Positions 34,617 through 43,251 of a DNA stretch of 64,000 nucleotides are shown one piece after another; position 1 is the first letter of the stretch; each line of letters opens with the position of its first letter. The DNA is from Streptomyces rhizosphaerihabitans (lineage in GTDB: Bacteria; Actinomycetota; Actinomycetes; Streptomycetales; Streptomycetaceae), in contig NZ_JAODTZ010000003.1 of assembly GCF_025399795.1 (NCBI RefSeq), positions 186,001 to 250,000 of the forward strand, in the 5' to 3' direction. The notes beneath the pieces are model-generated. The model had not been told where the DNA came from. It did no database searches and saw only the letters and a list, made by a program, of their open reading frames with translations. Both the position numbers and the translations under genes were made by a program.

Positions 34617-35462
34617 TTACGACCCGTCGCCCCGCATGTCCTGCTCCATCGCGAGCAGTTTCTCGTTCGGGACGGCGCCGCCGAAGCGGCGGTCGCGCTG
34701 GGCGTACTCGACGCAGGCCCGCCACAGGTCGCGCCGGTCGAAGTCGGGCCACAGCACGTCCTGGAAGACCATCTCGGCGTAGGCGCTCTGCCAGATCAGG
34801 TAGTTGGAGGTGCGCTGCTCGCCGCTCGGGCGCAGGAACAGGTCCACGTCCGGCATGTCCGGGTAGTACAGGTACTTCTGGAGGGTCTTCTCGTTGACCT
34901 TGGACGGGTCGAGGCGACCGGCCTTCACGTCCTCGGCCAACGCCTGCGCCGCGTCGGCGATCTCGGCACGGCCGCCGTAGTTCATGCAGAAATACAGCGT
35001 GAGCGCGTCATTGTCCTTGGTCTGCTCCTGGGCGATCTGGAGCTCCTTGGCGACCGACTTCCACAGCTTGGGCATCCGGCCCACCCAGCGCACCCGGATG
35101 CCGAGCCCGTCGAGGGTGTCGCGGGTCTTGCGGATGAAGTCGCGGTTGAAGTTCATCAGGAAGCGCACCTCGTCGGGCGAGCGCTTCCAGTTCTCCGTGG
35201 AGAAGGCGTACAGGGAGATGCTGCCGACGCCGATCTCGACCGCGCCCTGGAGCACGTCGAGGACGCGCTCGGCACCGACCTTGTGCCCCTCGGTGCGGGG
35301 CAGCCCGCGGTCCTTGGCCCAGCGGCCGTTCCCGTCCATGACGATCGCGACATGGTTCGGGATGAGCTCGCCGGGGAGCTTGGGCGCGCGGGCACCGGAG
35401 GGGTGCGGTTCCGGCGTCCTGTACTCGCGTCGCTGGCGTCCCAGGATCCCGCGTACGACCAT
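34617..35462 (-). CDS. uppS: Isoprenyl transferase (undecaprenyl diphosphate synthase)
   Basis: 281 residues. This cis-prenyltransferase adds isopentenyl diphosphate units to make the lipid carrier for wall synthesis. Motifs: HVAIVMDGNGRWAKDRGLPR (catalytic Asp), GHKVGAERV, LYAFSTENWKR and DLFLRPSGEQRTSNYLIWQS. The ~30-residue N-terminal extension is usual in Streptomyces. ATG 35462 with GAGGGAG 11 nt upstream. It follows recO on the same strand; the 130-bp gap between them is low in features. Confidence 0.96.
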   Translation of the reverse strand: MVVRGILGRQRREYRTPEPHPSGARAPKLPGELIPNHVAIVMDGNGRWAKDRGLPRTEGHKVGAERVLDVLQGAVEIGVGSISLYAFSTENWKRSPDEVRFLMNFNRDFIRKTRDTLDGLGIRVRWVGRMPKLWKSVAKELQIAQEQTKDNDALTLYFCMNYGGRAEIADAAQALAEDVKAGRLDPSKVNEKTLQKYLYYPDMPDVDLFLRPSGEQRTSNYLIWQSAYAEMVFQDVLWPDFDRRDLWRACVEYAQRDRRFGGAVPNEKLLAMEQDMRGDGS

Positions 35463-35594
35463 GTGCTTCTCGTCTCCCTCTTACGTGCTTGCGTGCGCTG
35501 GGCGCTCGTCTCGCTCTGCTTGCTGTTCTTGTGTGCTCTTGCCGCGCCGGTGCCTCGTGCGGGCTTCTCCTGAGCTCGTGTGCCCAGGTGGCGC

Positions 35595-36341
35595 CTACTT
35601 CTCCACGTAGCGCAGGGAACGCAGTCCGCGCTCCAGATGCCAGTGCAGATAGGCCGACACCAGCCCGCTGCCCTCCCGGACGTGCCGCGGCTCGCACGCG
35701 TCCGCGGTCTCCCAGTCTCCCGTGAGCAGCGCGCCGAGGAGTTCGAGGGCCTGAGGCGAGGGTACGACGCTGCCGGGCACCCGGCAGTCGACGCAGACGG
35801 AACCTCCCGAGGCGACCGAGAAGAACCGGTTCGGTCCCGGCATGCCGCATTTGGCACAGGCGCTGAAACTGGGCGCGTAGCCGTTGACGGCGAGGGAGCG
35901 CAGCAGGAAGGCGTCGAGGACGAGGTGCGGCTCGTGCTCGCCGCGGGCGAGGGTGCGCAGCCCTCCGACGAGCAGCAGATACTGCTGCACCGCCGGCTCC
36001 CCCTCGTGGTCTGTGAACCGCTCGGCGGTCTCCAGCATGGCGGTGCCCGCGGTGTAGCGCGGGTAGTCGGTGACGATTCCACCACCGTACGGAGCGATCG
36101 TCTCGCTCTGTGTGCACAGGGGCAGGCCGCGGCCGATCAGCTCACTGCCCCGCGCGAAGAACTGCACGTCCACATGGGAGAAGGGTTCGAGGCGTGCCCC
36201 GAACTTGGACTTGGTCCGCCGGACGCCGCGCGCCACCGCCCGTACGCGGCCGTGACCGCGCGTGAGCAGCGTGATGATCCGGTCCGCCTCACCCAGCTTC
36301 TGGGTGCGCAGCACGATGCCGTCGTCGCGGAACAGACTCAT
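35595..36341 (-). CDS. recO: DNA repair protein RecO
   Basis: About 248 residues. The N-terminal OB fold starts MSLFRDDGIVLRTQKLGEAD and contains RVRAVARGVRRTKSKFGARL. The helical C-terminal domain has a zinc site made of CAKCGMPG and VCVDCRVPG. RecO anneals single strands and loads RecA with RecR in gap repair. ATG 36341 matches the family; an ATG 9 bp upstream (36350) is closer to an AGGCGAG and remains possible. uppS lies downstream, as in other Streptomyces. Confidence 0.95.
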   Translation of the reverse strand: MSLFRDDGIVLRTQKLGEADRIITLLTRGHGRVRAVARGVRRTKSKFGARLEPFSHVDVQFFARGSELIGRGLPLCTQSETIAPYGGGIVTDYPRYTAGTAMLETAERFTDHEGEPAVQQYLLLVGGLRTLARGEHEPHLVLDAFLLRSLAVNGYAPSFSACAKCGMPGPNRFFSVASGGSVCVDCRVPGSVVPSPQALELLGALLTGDWETADACEPRHVREGSGLVSAYLHWHLERGLRSLRYVEK

Positions 36342-36409
36342 GCGGCCCATTCTCGCCTACGGCGCCCGCGGCCCGACCCCGATGGGTCGCTTTGCGTCCG
36401 GGGCCCTCT

Positions 36410-36643
36410 TCAAGGCACCTCGCCGCGGCTGCGCGCGTTGACGTACGCGGTCGCCGCGCTGAGCCGCTCCGCCGTGGTGGCCTGCCGGACGGCCTCCGGC
36501 ACACAGTCCCATTCCCTGCCGCCGCCGAGCGGTCTCAGCTGTACGTAGGGTCCCTCGCTCCCCATGACCGTGCCCAGCCTCCCCGTGCGCGTGTCGACGG
36601 CGTAGGAACCGATCGGCGGTTCCGGCGGCTGCGGCGGCTTCAT
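36410..36643 (-). CDS. Small conserved hypothetical protein
   Basis: 77 residues: MKPPQPPEPPIGSYAVDTRT, then GRLGTVMGSEGPYVQLRPLG, GREWDCVPEAVRQAT and a helical end. The compact beta-strand pattern GTVM-x-Y-x-L-R-P-x-G-G-x-E-W is frequently seen in short Streptomyces proteins of unknown function. ATG at 36643 has only a weak ribosome binding site; a longer, Arg-rich start is possible. It precedes recO on the same strand by about 70 bp. Confidence 0.7.
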   Translation of the reverse strand: MKPPQPPEPPIGSYAVDTRTGRLGTVMGSEGPYVQLRPLGGGREWDCVPEAVRQATTAERLSAATAYVNARSRGEVP

Positions 36644-37044
36644 CGCCGGGCCGCCGCGAGCCGGGCGGCGTCTTCGTTTGCCGGTGGCGGTTCTTCTTCC
36701 ACTCTGCTCACCTGTCCCTTTTCGTTTCACGCTTCGAATCTTCGTCGTGACGCTCCGCATCTGGAGGCGACAGGATTCTGTCCGCCACAAATGCGGCGCA
36801 GCGTAAGGGGGTTGGCCTGTGGCCAATGGCTCGCGGCAGGCTGCCTGGGAATTCTTCGGTCAAGAACGGAAACGACGCAGAAGTACGCGGGTTTCACCCA
36901 AGTGGAGTCGGGTGCGCGACTTTTCGTCTCCGGGGCCCTGTCGGCCGGTCGGAACAGGTCATCCGGAAACCGCAGTCGGATGCGGCCCAGCGGATCGGCA
37001 CGCTTCTGCGGAGCGACGGCTTCTTCGAGCGGATGTGGCACAAG
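36644..37044. other. Intergenic region, no gene seen
   Basis: 401 bp between the small gene and the PIG-L remnant. It is less GC-rich than average around 36700-36760. One short palindrome TTGGCC-TGT-GGCCAA (36812-36826) is visible. No open frame has credible codon use. Confidence 0.55.
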
Positions 37045-37480
37045 ATGACCCTTCCGAGCCTCCTCGCGGTGTTCGCGCATCCCGACGACGAATCCCTGTC
37101 GGCGGGCGGCGTACTCGCCCGGCACGCGGCTTCGGGAGCCCGGACCGCGGTCGTCACGGCGACCTGGGCGGAAGGCACCCACCGTGCCGAGGAGCCGCCC
37201 GACGCGCTGCGCGTCCTCGGCGCGGGCACACCGCGCATGCTCGGCTACGCCGACGCGCGGGTGCCGGAGTCGGCACCGGGAGCCGTCCGGTTCCGCGACG
37301 CGCCGCTCGACGAGACCGTGCGGCGGCCGGTCGGACCCTGGGCGCACTGCCGCTCCGGGAGGGCAGGCCGATGTTCAGCGTCCCGGACGAGTGGGTCGGC
37401 GCGACGGTCGATGTGCGCCCCTGGCTGGACCGGAAGATCAAGGCCGTACTGGCCCACCGCTCCGAAGTGCCGTTTCGGCG
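37045..37480 (+). pseudogene. PIG-L family deacetylase pseudogene (internal deletion and frameshift)
   Basis: The first 93 or so codons are a good PIG-L N-terminus: LLAVFAHPDDESLSAGGVLA (the zinc motif AHPDDE), VVTATWAEGTH, ALRVLGAGTPRMLGYAD. Near base 37325 the frame breaks; a later family segment continues in another frame (GALPLREGRPMFSVPDEWVG, then DVRPWLDRKIKAVLAHRSEV). The missing middle would hold the second zinc motif (H-x-D-H). The 3' end stops about where the minus-strand gene at 37484 ends. The gene cannot make an active enzyme. The loss probably accompanied insertion or rearrangement at this point. Confidence 0.85.
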
Positions 37481-37483
37481 CGC

Positions 37484-38449
37484 CTACCGGCTGGCCTCCC
37501 AGAGTTCGTCGAACCACTTGGCGCACGGATCGACGTGGTCCTCCCTCGCGTCCAGCGTCGTCTTGACGTTGACCTGTCTCAGGTCCTGCTCCACCTCGTA
37601 GCAGAGCGCTCCGTCGAAGATGACGAAGTCGCTCGTCGGACCGAGGCGTGCGTGCTCGGGCACCTGAGACAGCACCACCACCCGCGCCTCGATGCCCAAG
37701 GCGTTCTGGTTCTCGCACAGTCCCGTCAGTTCGTCTTCCACGTGCTCGGGTTCATTGACGATGAACAGCCGTCTGACCCTCACCTGCCGCAACTTGATGG
37801 CGTCGCGCTGCGCCAGCAGATAGCGACGCCCCGGCTCACTGGTCCAGAAGTCCCGGTCGACGATGGTGCTGGTGGCGTCGATGGTGCTCTTCGTGCAGTT
37901 GGTGAGGCCCAGGAGCCAGTCGTGGTTCTCTCCCCGGCATTCGGCGCTCCGCTTGGTGAGGCCCTCCATGAGCAGCGCGAGCCTGCTGATCTCGTCCCGC
38001 GCGAAGCTGTTCACTATCTCGGTGCCCAGCAGGCCCACCCGCGTCGCGCTGTGGGCCAGTTCGGCCACGCCGTCCGCGCGGAGCACCGAACGCCCCATCT
38101 GGCTGAAGAGCCTGGTCGCCTCGTTGATGCGGGCGAAACTGGTGTTGACGACGTCTTCCATCTCACGGTTGTGGGAGACGAGGTTCTGTTTCATCTCGGT
38201 GTTGTGGTCGGCCAGGCTCTCCTTCATCTCCTGAATGCGGTCGCGCTGACCGGTCTCCATCCCCTTCAGCCGGTTCTCGAAGTCGTTCATGTACTGGATG
38301 ATCAGTGCCGCGCCACCGAGGATCAGGGAAACGGTCAGTTTCCATATCTCGTTCTGGTTCTGGTCCAGGACATTGGTGAGCACGTACACGGGAACGGCCA
38401 CAACCAAGGTGATCAGTGTCTTCTTCAGGACTCCTGGCGTTGCGTCCAT
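37484..38449 (-). CDS. Membrane protein: two N-terminal TMs, coiled coil, C-terminal unknown domain
   Basis: 321 residues. Two adjacent hydrophobic helices (about 9-27 TLITLVVAVPVYVLTNVL and 35-55 LTVSLILGGAALIIQYM) are followed by a probable coiled coil (55-105, rich in Glu/Arg/Met/Asn) and a soluble C-terminal region. There, RRYLLAQRDAIKLRQVRVRR, LFIVNEPE, GIEARVVVLSQVPE and DFVIFDGALCYEVEQD form an alternating strand/helix pattern that loosely recalls PLD-like folds, but no HxK motif is present. GGGAGAGG precedes the ATG. It is the last gene of the six-gene operon, 40 bp after the previous stop, and its own stop lies at the junction with the PIG-L remnant. Function unknown; it could tether the system to the membrane. 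Confidence 0.75.
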   Translation of the reverse strand: MDATPGVLKKTLITLVVAVPVYVLTNVLDQNQNEIWKLTVSLILGGAALIIQYMNDFENRLKGMETGQRDRIQEMKESLADHNTEMKQNLVSHNREMEDVVNTSFARINEATRLFSQMGRSVLRADGVAELAHSATRVGLLGTEIVNSFARDEISRLALLMEGLTKRSAECRGENHDWLLGLTNCTKSTIDATSTIVDRDFWTSEPGRRYLLAQRDAIKLRQVRVRRLFIVNEPEHVEDELTGLCENQNALGIEARVVVLSQVPEHARLGPTSDFVIFDGALCYEVEQDLRQVNVKTTLDAREDHVDPCAKWFDELWEASR

Positions 38450-38489
38450 CTGCCTCTCCCCCGTCGGAATCGTGCACGGATCTGTCGCG

Positions 38490-39470
38490 TCAGGGCGCTG
38501 TCGACGCCTCTGCCGGTGCTGCGATGGCCTGCAGGGTCAGCTGGTCCCGGATGCGCTGGACGAGCGTCTGCCACTGCCGGGTGAATCCGGGCTCTGTCTC
38601 CAGCACCTCCCACAAGGGGCTCAACGTCCGGTCCACTCGCGCGCTCGGCATCCACAGGTGCAGCAGATGGTCGACCAGTGGGCGCACCACGTTCATGACT
38701 GCCGCGCCCTCCGCCGCCCCCATCCGGATGCCGTCGAGTTTCTGCACGACCGTCGTCAGCAGCCAGTCGTGCAGGGCGAGGTCTTCGCACAGCCCGGCGA
38801 CGGCCGCCGGTTCCGTACTCTGCGGCAGCCGCAGTTCGATGGTCCGCAGCCCGTCGTCGTCGAGGGTGAAACGCTCGATCGAGGCGTCGGCACTGTCCTG
38901 GACCGGCAGTGCGGCCCAGCGCAGCCTGGTGCGCCGGGACTTGAACGGAACATCGTGATCGAGCAACGGGTGCCGTGACAGCTGCCCGAGGAGTCCCTCC
39001 GCGATGGATCCGAGCCCCAGCTCACCCGATGGGACCGCCGATCGGTCACGTGCCAGAAAGCCGGCCGCGACAGCCTGCTCCGGAAGCCGGCCCAGCGGCA
39101 CCAGAACTCCCGGACGGACGAGGTAGTACCCCCATGGCTGTCGTTGGTCGAGACCCGCGGCCGGCGCGGAGAAGTACGCGGTGGCCTGGAGAACCCGGCC
39201 CTCGGTGAGTACCGCGCGGGCGGCCACCGTGCCGATGGCGCGGATCTTGGCGTCGTTGGCCGTCGGCAGCCGGCAGTCCACGCCGGTGAGGACGTCCGGA
39301 GAGCGGGCGTGGAGATTGGGGCGTTCGGAGACGCGGACCTGTTCGTCCGTACGCAGCGCGAGCAGTCGGGCGGCATCGCGGCCGTCCAGGCAGTGACGGG
39401 TCGGCAGCAGACCTGTGCGCACCTCTCCGCAGGTCAGCACGTGCCGGGGCGTCTCCCCCGTGGCATCCAC
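38490..39470 (-). CDS. Conserved protein of unknown function (SCO2521-like)
   Basis: About 326 residues, soluble. N-terminal HVLTCGEVRTGLLPTRHCLD, then GVDCRLPTANDAKIRAIGTV, VLTEGRVLQATAYFSAPAAG and LRWAALPVQDSADASIERFT; the C-terminal third is helical. No catalytic motif is recognised. From memory it corresponds to the SCO2521 family, always found with its neighbours. The GTG at 39470 is chosen: it follows the stop of the upstream gene by one base (TGACGTG) and has AGGA before it; a GTG 33 bp earlier overlaps the neighbour and lacks a ribosome binding site. Role unknown. Confidence 0.8.
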   Translation of the reverse strand: MDATGETPRHVLTCGEVRTGLLPTRHCLDGRDAARLLALRTDEQVRVSERPNLHARSPDVLTGVDCRLPTANDAKIRAIGTVAARAVLTEGRVLQATAYFSAPAAGLDQRQPWGYYLVRPGVLVPLGRLPEQAVAAGFLARDRSAVPSGELGLGSIAEGLLGQLSRHPLLDHDVPFKSRRTRLRWAALPVQDSADASIERFTLDDDGLRTIELRLPQSTEPAAVAGLCEDLALHDWLLTTVVQKLDGIRMGAAEGAAVMNVVRPLVDHLLHLWMPSARVDRTLSPLWEVLETEPGFTRQWQTLVQRIRDQLTLQAIAAPAEASTAP

Positions 39471-39471
39471 G

Positions 39472-40431
39472 TCAGAGTCCTGGCGGAAAGACGTAGGAGG
39501 CACGGTCGGCGATCTGGACGGGTACGTGGATACCCTCCCGGGCGGATCGCTCGGTGATCTGTCCCAGTGCCGCGGAGTCCACGTGGATCTGGTCGAGGAT
39601 CACTCGGACGGCGTGCTCGACAGGCAGGAACCGGGTCGGCAGCACTGTGCAGGTGAAGTACGCGGTGAACGGCGCCGCCGAGGGGGTGAGCCGGAGCAGC
39701 GGCGGCAGGTCGTCCCAGTCGTCCGGAAAGCCTTCGCCGTTCCATGGAGCGGGCTTCGGGACAGGCCTGCCGTTGTCCCGCAGCAGTCCGAGGCGGGCCA
39801 GTTGCCAGACCGCGGCGAGAAAGGGGCAGGACCAGGTGCGGTGGTCGTCCGCGTCGTCCCACAACTCCACGTCCATGTGGATGGAATGGCGGACGGCCCC
39901 TGTCTCACTGGGCGGCTTCCAGCTGGTGGCGGTCATCGCGGCCGAGGTGCGCTGAGGAGGTGTGCGCTGACCGTTGGTGAGCCAGCCGGTCCTGCTGACG
40001 GGCGGGCGGAACCCGTTGCTGCCGGGCGGTGGCGACTCGACAAGGCGTCGCATCACGGATTCGGCGAGGTGGACGTCCTCGGTGACGGCGCACCCCGACT
40101 CGCGGGCCAGGTAGTCGATGGTCAGGTCCGCTTCCCCGGCCGCCGAGAGCAGCATCGGGACGAGTTCGGCCGGTGTGGAGAAGCGGGTGAAGTAGTCGTC
40201 GATGAGGAAGCAGGTGCTGAGGCGGAGTGTCCGGCCTCCGGTGAGGGCAGCGACTCCGGCGCGCGCGGCGTCGATCCAGGGCCGTACCGCCTCGAAGTGC
40301 CGCCGCAGCCGGTCGGGGCCTTCGCGCAGGTCCTCCATGTGCAGATGTCCCAGCTCCAGGGAGAGATGGGAGAGCGGCACCGACTCGGTGCGCGGCTGCG
40401 CGCTCGTCTCCCGGAAAACGGCCTCCGTCAC
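39472..40431 (-). CDS. Conserved protein of unknown function (SCO2522-like)
   Basis: 319 residues, soluble. Recognisable blocks are LSHLSLELGHLHMEDLREGP, TLRLSTCFLIDDYFTRFSTP, LTIDYLARESGCA, SIHMDVELWDDADDHRTWSC and FLPVEHAVRVILDQIHVD. The central DDYF region and D-Y-L-A-R-E-S-G-C are the parts that look most conserved, but I know no enzyme with them. Its GTG overlaps the stop of the P-loop gene (GTGA), implying coupled translation. From memory it matches the SCO2522 family. Function unknown. Confidence 0.8.
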   Translation of the reverse strand: MTEAVFRETSAQPRTESVPLSHLSLELGHLHMEDLREGPDRLRRHFEAVRPWIDAARAGVAALTGGRTLRLSTCFLIDDYFTRFSTPAELVPMLLSAAGEADLTIDYLARESGCAVTEDVHLAESVMRRLVESPPPGSNGFRPPVSRTGWLTNGQRTPPQRTSAAMTATSWKPPSETGAVRHSIHMDVELWDDADDHRTWSCPFLAAVWQLARLGLLRDNGRPVPKPAPWNGEGFPDDWDDLPPLLRLTPSAAPFTAYFTCTVLPTRFLPVEHAVRVILDQIHVDSAALGQITERSAREGIHVPVQIADRASYVFPPGL

Positions 40432-41336
40432 GGCTGCCCCCAGTACGCGTCGTCGGTCAGCCGCTCGGAGAGTTCCACCAGCGCCTGCCAGGTCGCCTTG
40501 TTGGCGATCCGGCTGCCGTTCACGTCCTCGTCGGTGATGAGCTGCTCACAGATCAGCAGGACGGGTTCCAGGGGTACGGATCCAAGGACGCGGGTCTTTC
40601 CGATGCCTCGGTTGGCCGCCATGACGTCGAGCTTCTCGTCGTACGCGCGCATCCAGCGGGCCGTTGTGGAGGGCACCTGGGACAGCAGCGGTGAACCGAC
40701 AGCGGGCACCGCGGCACGTACGAAGCGGATGGCGCCCGCGAGCGCCTCCTCCTCGTGTCCCATGTCCGCGCCGGCTTTCACTATGCCGGAGACGAGGTCG
40801 GCGGCGGCGGTCACGTGCTGCGGGGTCCAGCGGTGGTAGATCAGCCAGCGGGCCGGGACACTCCGCAGTTCCGGCCGCGAGGTCGCCCGGAGCACCATGT
40901 CCATCGCATAGCTGCGTCCGGCGCTGAGGTCCACCACGATCACGTCGAACTCGGCGTTCAGCCGCAGGAAGAGGTCGACGCACCGGTGCAGGCTCTCGTC
41001 GTCGGTGACGAACTCGCCGCCGTCACGGTCTGCGGGCAGCAGCACCAGACGGCCGGATCCACTGGGCCGGTTGCGCAACGTCTTGCGCTCGGTACTGGCC
41101 CAGACGTCGATGCGTGCGGGCTCGTCGGTGGTTCCCCACAGGTAGGAATGCAGGCCCTGGTGTCCGAATCCGTCCAGCACCCTTGGGATTCCGAAGACCG
41201 CGGCGGCGGTCGGGGAGCCGAAGTCGAAGTCCAGATAACAGACTTCGTCCCCTGCCAGGGCCCGGCGATAGGCGAGATTGGCGCTGGTGACCGAGCGCCC
41301 CGTGCCCCCCTTGTCGGAAGCGGCGAAGACCAGCAC
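40428..41336 (-). CDS. Variant P-loop ATPase-like protein, MinD/ParA type (SCO2523-like)
   Basis: About 302 residues. The N-terminus VLVFAASDKGGTGRSVTSAN is a deviant Walker A of the ParA/MinD class: the signature Lys of KGG is kept but the usual G-K-T Lys is Arg (GRS). Walker B-like DVIVVDLSAGRS and the switch region CYLDFDFGSPTAAAVFGIP follow. It may bind a nucleotide without hydrolysing it, or act as a dimeric switch. GTG 41336 lies 7 nt after GGAGG; GTG 41342, overlapping the upstream stop, is the alternative. From memory it is the SCO2523 'variant P-loop' family. No DNA-segregation partner is nearby. Confidence 0.85.
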   Translation of the reverse strand: MLVFAASDKGGTGRSVTSANLAYRRALAGDEVCYLDFDFGSPTAAAVFGIPRVLDGFGHQGLHSYLWGTTDEPARIDVWASTERKTLRNRPSGSGRLVLLPADRDGGEFVTDDESLHRCVDLFLRLNAEFDVIVVDLSAGRSYAMDMVLRATSRPELRSVPARWLIYHRWTPQHVTAAADLVSGIVKAGADMGHEEEALAGAIRFVRAAVPAVGSPLLSQVPSTTARWMRAYDEKLDVMAANRGIGKTRVLGSVPLEPVLLICEQLITDEDVNGSRIANKATWQALVELSERLTDDAYWGQP

Positions 41337-41338
41337 GG

Positions 41339-43183
41339 TCACACCTCCTGGAACGCGGCGTTCCTGGCCCGAGCCAGCGCGTCGAGTTCAACGAGTACAC
41401 CGAGGGTCAGTGCGTAGGCCGTGCCCGGCTGTTCGTCGAGCAGCTGCCTGGCTCGGCGGAGGTTGGCCTCGATGCCGTGCAGACCGGCGCCTTCCTCGCT
41501 GTTGGCCGGAGGTGCGGGCTCCATCTGCTCCTTGCCGAGGAGATGTGTGGACTCGCTGAGCAGAGCCCGTGCGAGGGTGGCCAGTTCGGCGCTGCGGATC
41601 GGCGGTTGTGTGTAGAGCTGGCGCGCGGCGACCATGCACTCGGTGACGCGCTCGGTGATGCTCCAGGACAACGGCGCCTCGGTGGCCTGCGAGCCGGGGT
41701 AGACGGCATGGACGTTGTCCCACAGCCCGGCGCTTTCGCCGTTCCCGATGCGGCGCGCCCACAGATGGTCCAGGGTCTGCTCGGCGAGGCGCAGCAGCCG
41801 GTCGTGCGAGACGATGTTGCGGGAGAGCACGCACAGTTGGATGGTCCGCTTCAGCAGTTGCGCCGAGAAGTCCGTCATCGTCCACTGCATGGGCGGGCCC
41901 TTGGCATCGCTGCCCTGCAGCGGCAGGGTGACGCCGGGGCTGTGCAGCAGGACGGCCCCGTCGTCCCGGGTGACGCGACTGGTGATCCGGCCGCGTTCGG
42001 CGAGGCGTTCCATGACGCCGACGGTGCGCGTGAGGTCGTCGTCCGTGGCGCGGCGGCGCACCAGATCGTGGACGAGCAGTGCGGCGACGGAGAGCGAGAA
42101 GTACTCCGACTCCAGTCGCCGCTGGCCGGTTGTGCGCCAGGGGATGTCCTCCAGCGGCCAGGTGTCGTCGCCGAAGCGGGCGATCCCTGACCAGAACTGC
42201 TGGGTGATCTCCCAGCGCAGTCGCAGTGCCTCGGCGAGCTTCTGCTGCTCGGAGTTGAGCAGCCCGAGGGTGAGGGTGCGGTCCGAGAAGAGGTCCTGAA
42301 TGCCGTCGAGCGCGACGACGGTGAAGTAGAGATACGGACTGGCGTGGGCGATGCCTTCGGGCTGCACACCGATCCGTTCCGTGGTCTGCACCTCCGGGGC
42401 ATCCTGCACAAGACTCCAGGCCCAGCCGCACTCGAAGAGCTGGCTCTCGTCCCTCAGACGCTCCTCGACCTCGACGCCGAGAACGAAGCTTTCACTGATC
42501 GTGGCACGCAACGCCTTGAAGCGTTCCTGGAACTGCTGAAGGACGACCCTCTCGGACAGCCGTCCCTGGCCGAGCAGCCGGCACAGGGTCCGGCCCTGTG
42601 CCGAATCGGTGTCGAATACATTGACCGCGAAGGAACGCAGCAGGCTCACCATGGCGGCGGTGAGCCGGGTACTGGTGGCGGTCCTGAGTTCCTGGATCCG
42701 TCTCTTCACATCGGCCCGCTGCGTCTTGGTCTCATACACCTTGAGGAAGCCGAGCGTGGCGAGGCAGAGGGTGACAGACATGGAGAAGGAGTCGACCACT
42801 CCCAGTTCGCGCTGTTCCTTGGTGAGTTCATCCTTCGATTGCTCGGGGGCGAAGTAGTAGCCGCCACCGAAGGTCGGCGTTTCGTTGTCGTCGGTGTACT
42901 GGTCCATGAACTCGGCGAGAGCCGTCACCAGGTTTCCGGGAAGCTCCATCGGCCCCCCGGCTCTCTTGAGAGCCTTCTGGACGTCGTCCTGGACGGTGTT
43001 CGGGTCGTCGAGACGGAAGGCCGGGATTTCGGTGGCGGGGTACATGAGACAAAGGAGCCGCTCGGCATCCGCGACGCTGCTGCGACCTCCCCATTCACCC
43101 CAGTCCCATGCGCCACTCGTGAAGGAGTGACGGGCGATCGCCTGCCAGATGTCCAGCAGCTGCTGACGCGGCTTGATCTGCAT
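41339..43183 (-). CDS. Large helical protein of unknown function (SCO2524-like)
   Basis: About 614 residues, mostly helical, soluble. N-terminal blocks QLLDIWQAIARHSFTSGAWD, WGEWGGRSSVADAERLLCLM and PATEIPAFRLDDP are followed by many Leu/Arg-rich helices, DSFSMSVTLCLATLGFLKVY, and GDDTWPLEDIPWRTTGQRRL with HDLVRRRATDDDL. No nuclease, protease or nucleotide motif is recognised. It may be a scaffold or a sensor; from memory it matches the SCO2524 family. ATG 43183 has GAGGGG about 8 nt before it. It is coupled to the P-loop gene that follows, whose start overlaps or abuts this stop. Confidence 0.8.
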   Translation of the reverse strand: MQIKPRQQLLDIWQAIARHSFTSGAWDWGEWGGRSSVADAERLLCLMYPATEIPAFRLDDPNTVQDDVQKALKRAGGPMELPGNLVTALAEFMDQYTDDNETPTFGGGYYFAPEQSKDELTKEQRELGVVDSFSMSVTLCLATLGFLKVYETKTQRADVKRRIQELRTATSTRLTAAMVSLLRSFAVNVFDTDSAQGRTLCRLLGQGRLSERVVLQQFQERFKALRATISESFVLGVEVEERLRDESQLFECGWAWSLVQDAPEVQTTERIGVQPEGIAHASPYLYFTVVALDGIQDLFSDRTLTLGLLNSEQQKLAEALRLRWEITQQFWSGIARFGDDTWPLEDIPWRTTGQRRLESEYFSLSVAALLVHDLVRRRATDDDLTRTVGVMERLAERGRITSRVTRDDGAVLLHSPGVTLPLQGSDAKGPPMQWTMTDFSAQLLKRTIQLCVLSRNIVSHDRLLRLAEQTLDHLWARRIGNGESAGLWDNVHAVYPGSQATEAPLSWSITERVTECMVAARQLYTQPPIRSAELATLARALLSESTHLLGKEQMEPAPPANSEEGAGLHGIEANLRRARQLLDEQPGTAYALTLGVLVELDALARARNAAFQEV

Positions 43184-43251
43184 ACCCATGCCCCTCACAC
43201 AGGCCTGGAAGGTGCACGGAGAAATCAGTCGGTAACCGGACGGACTCGCCG

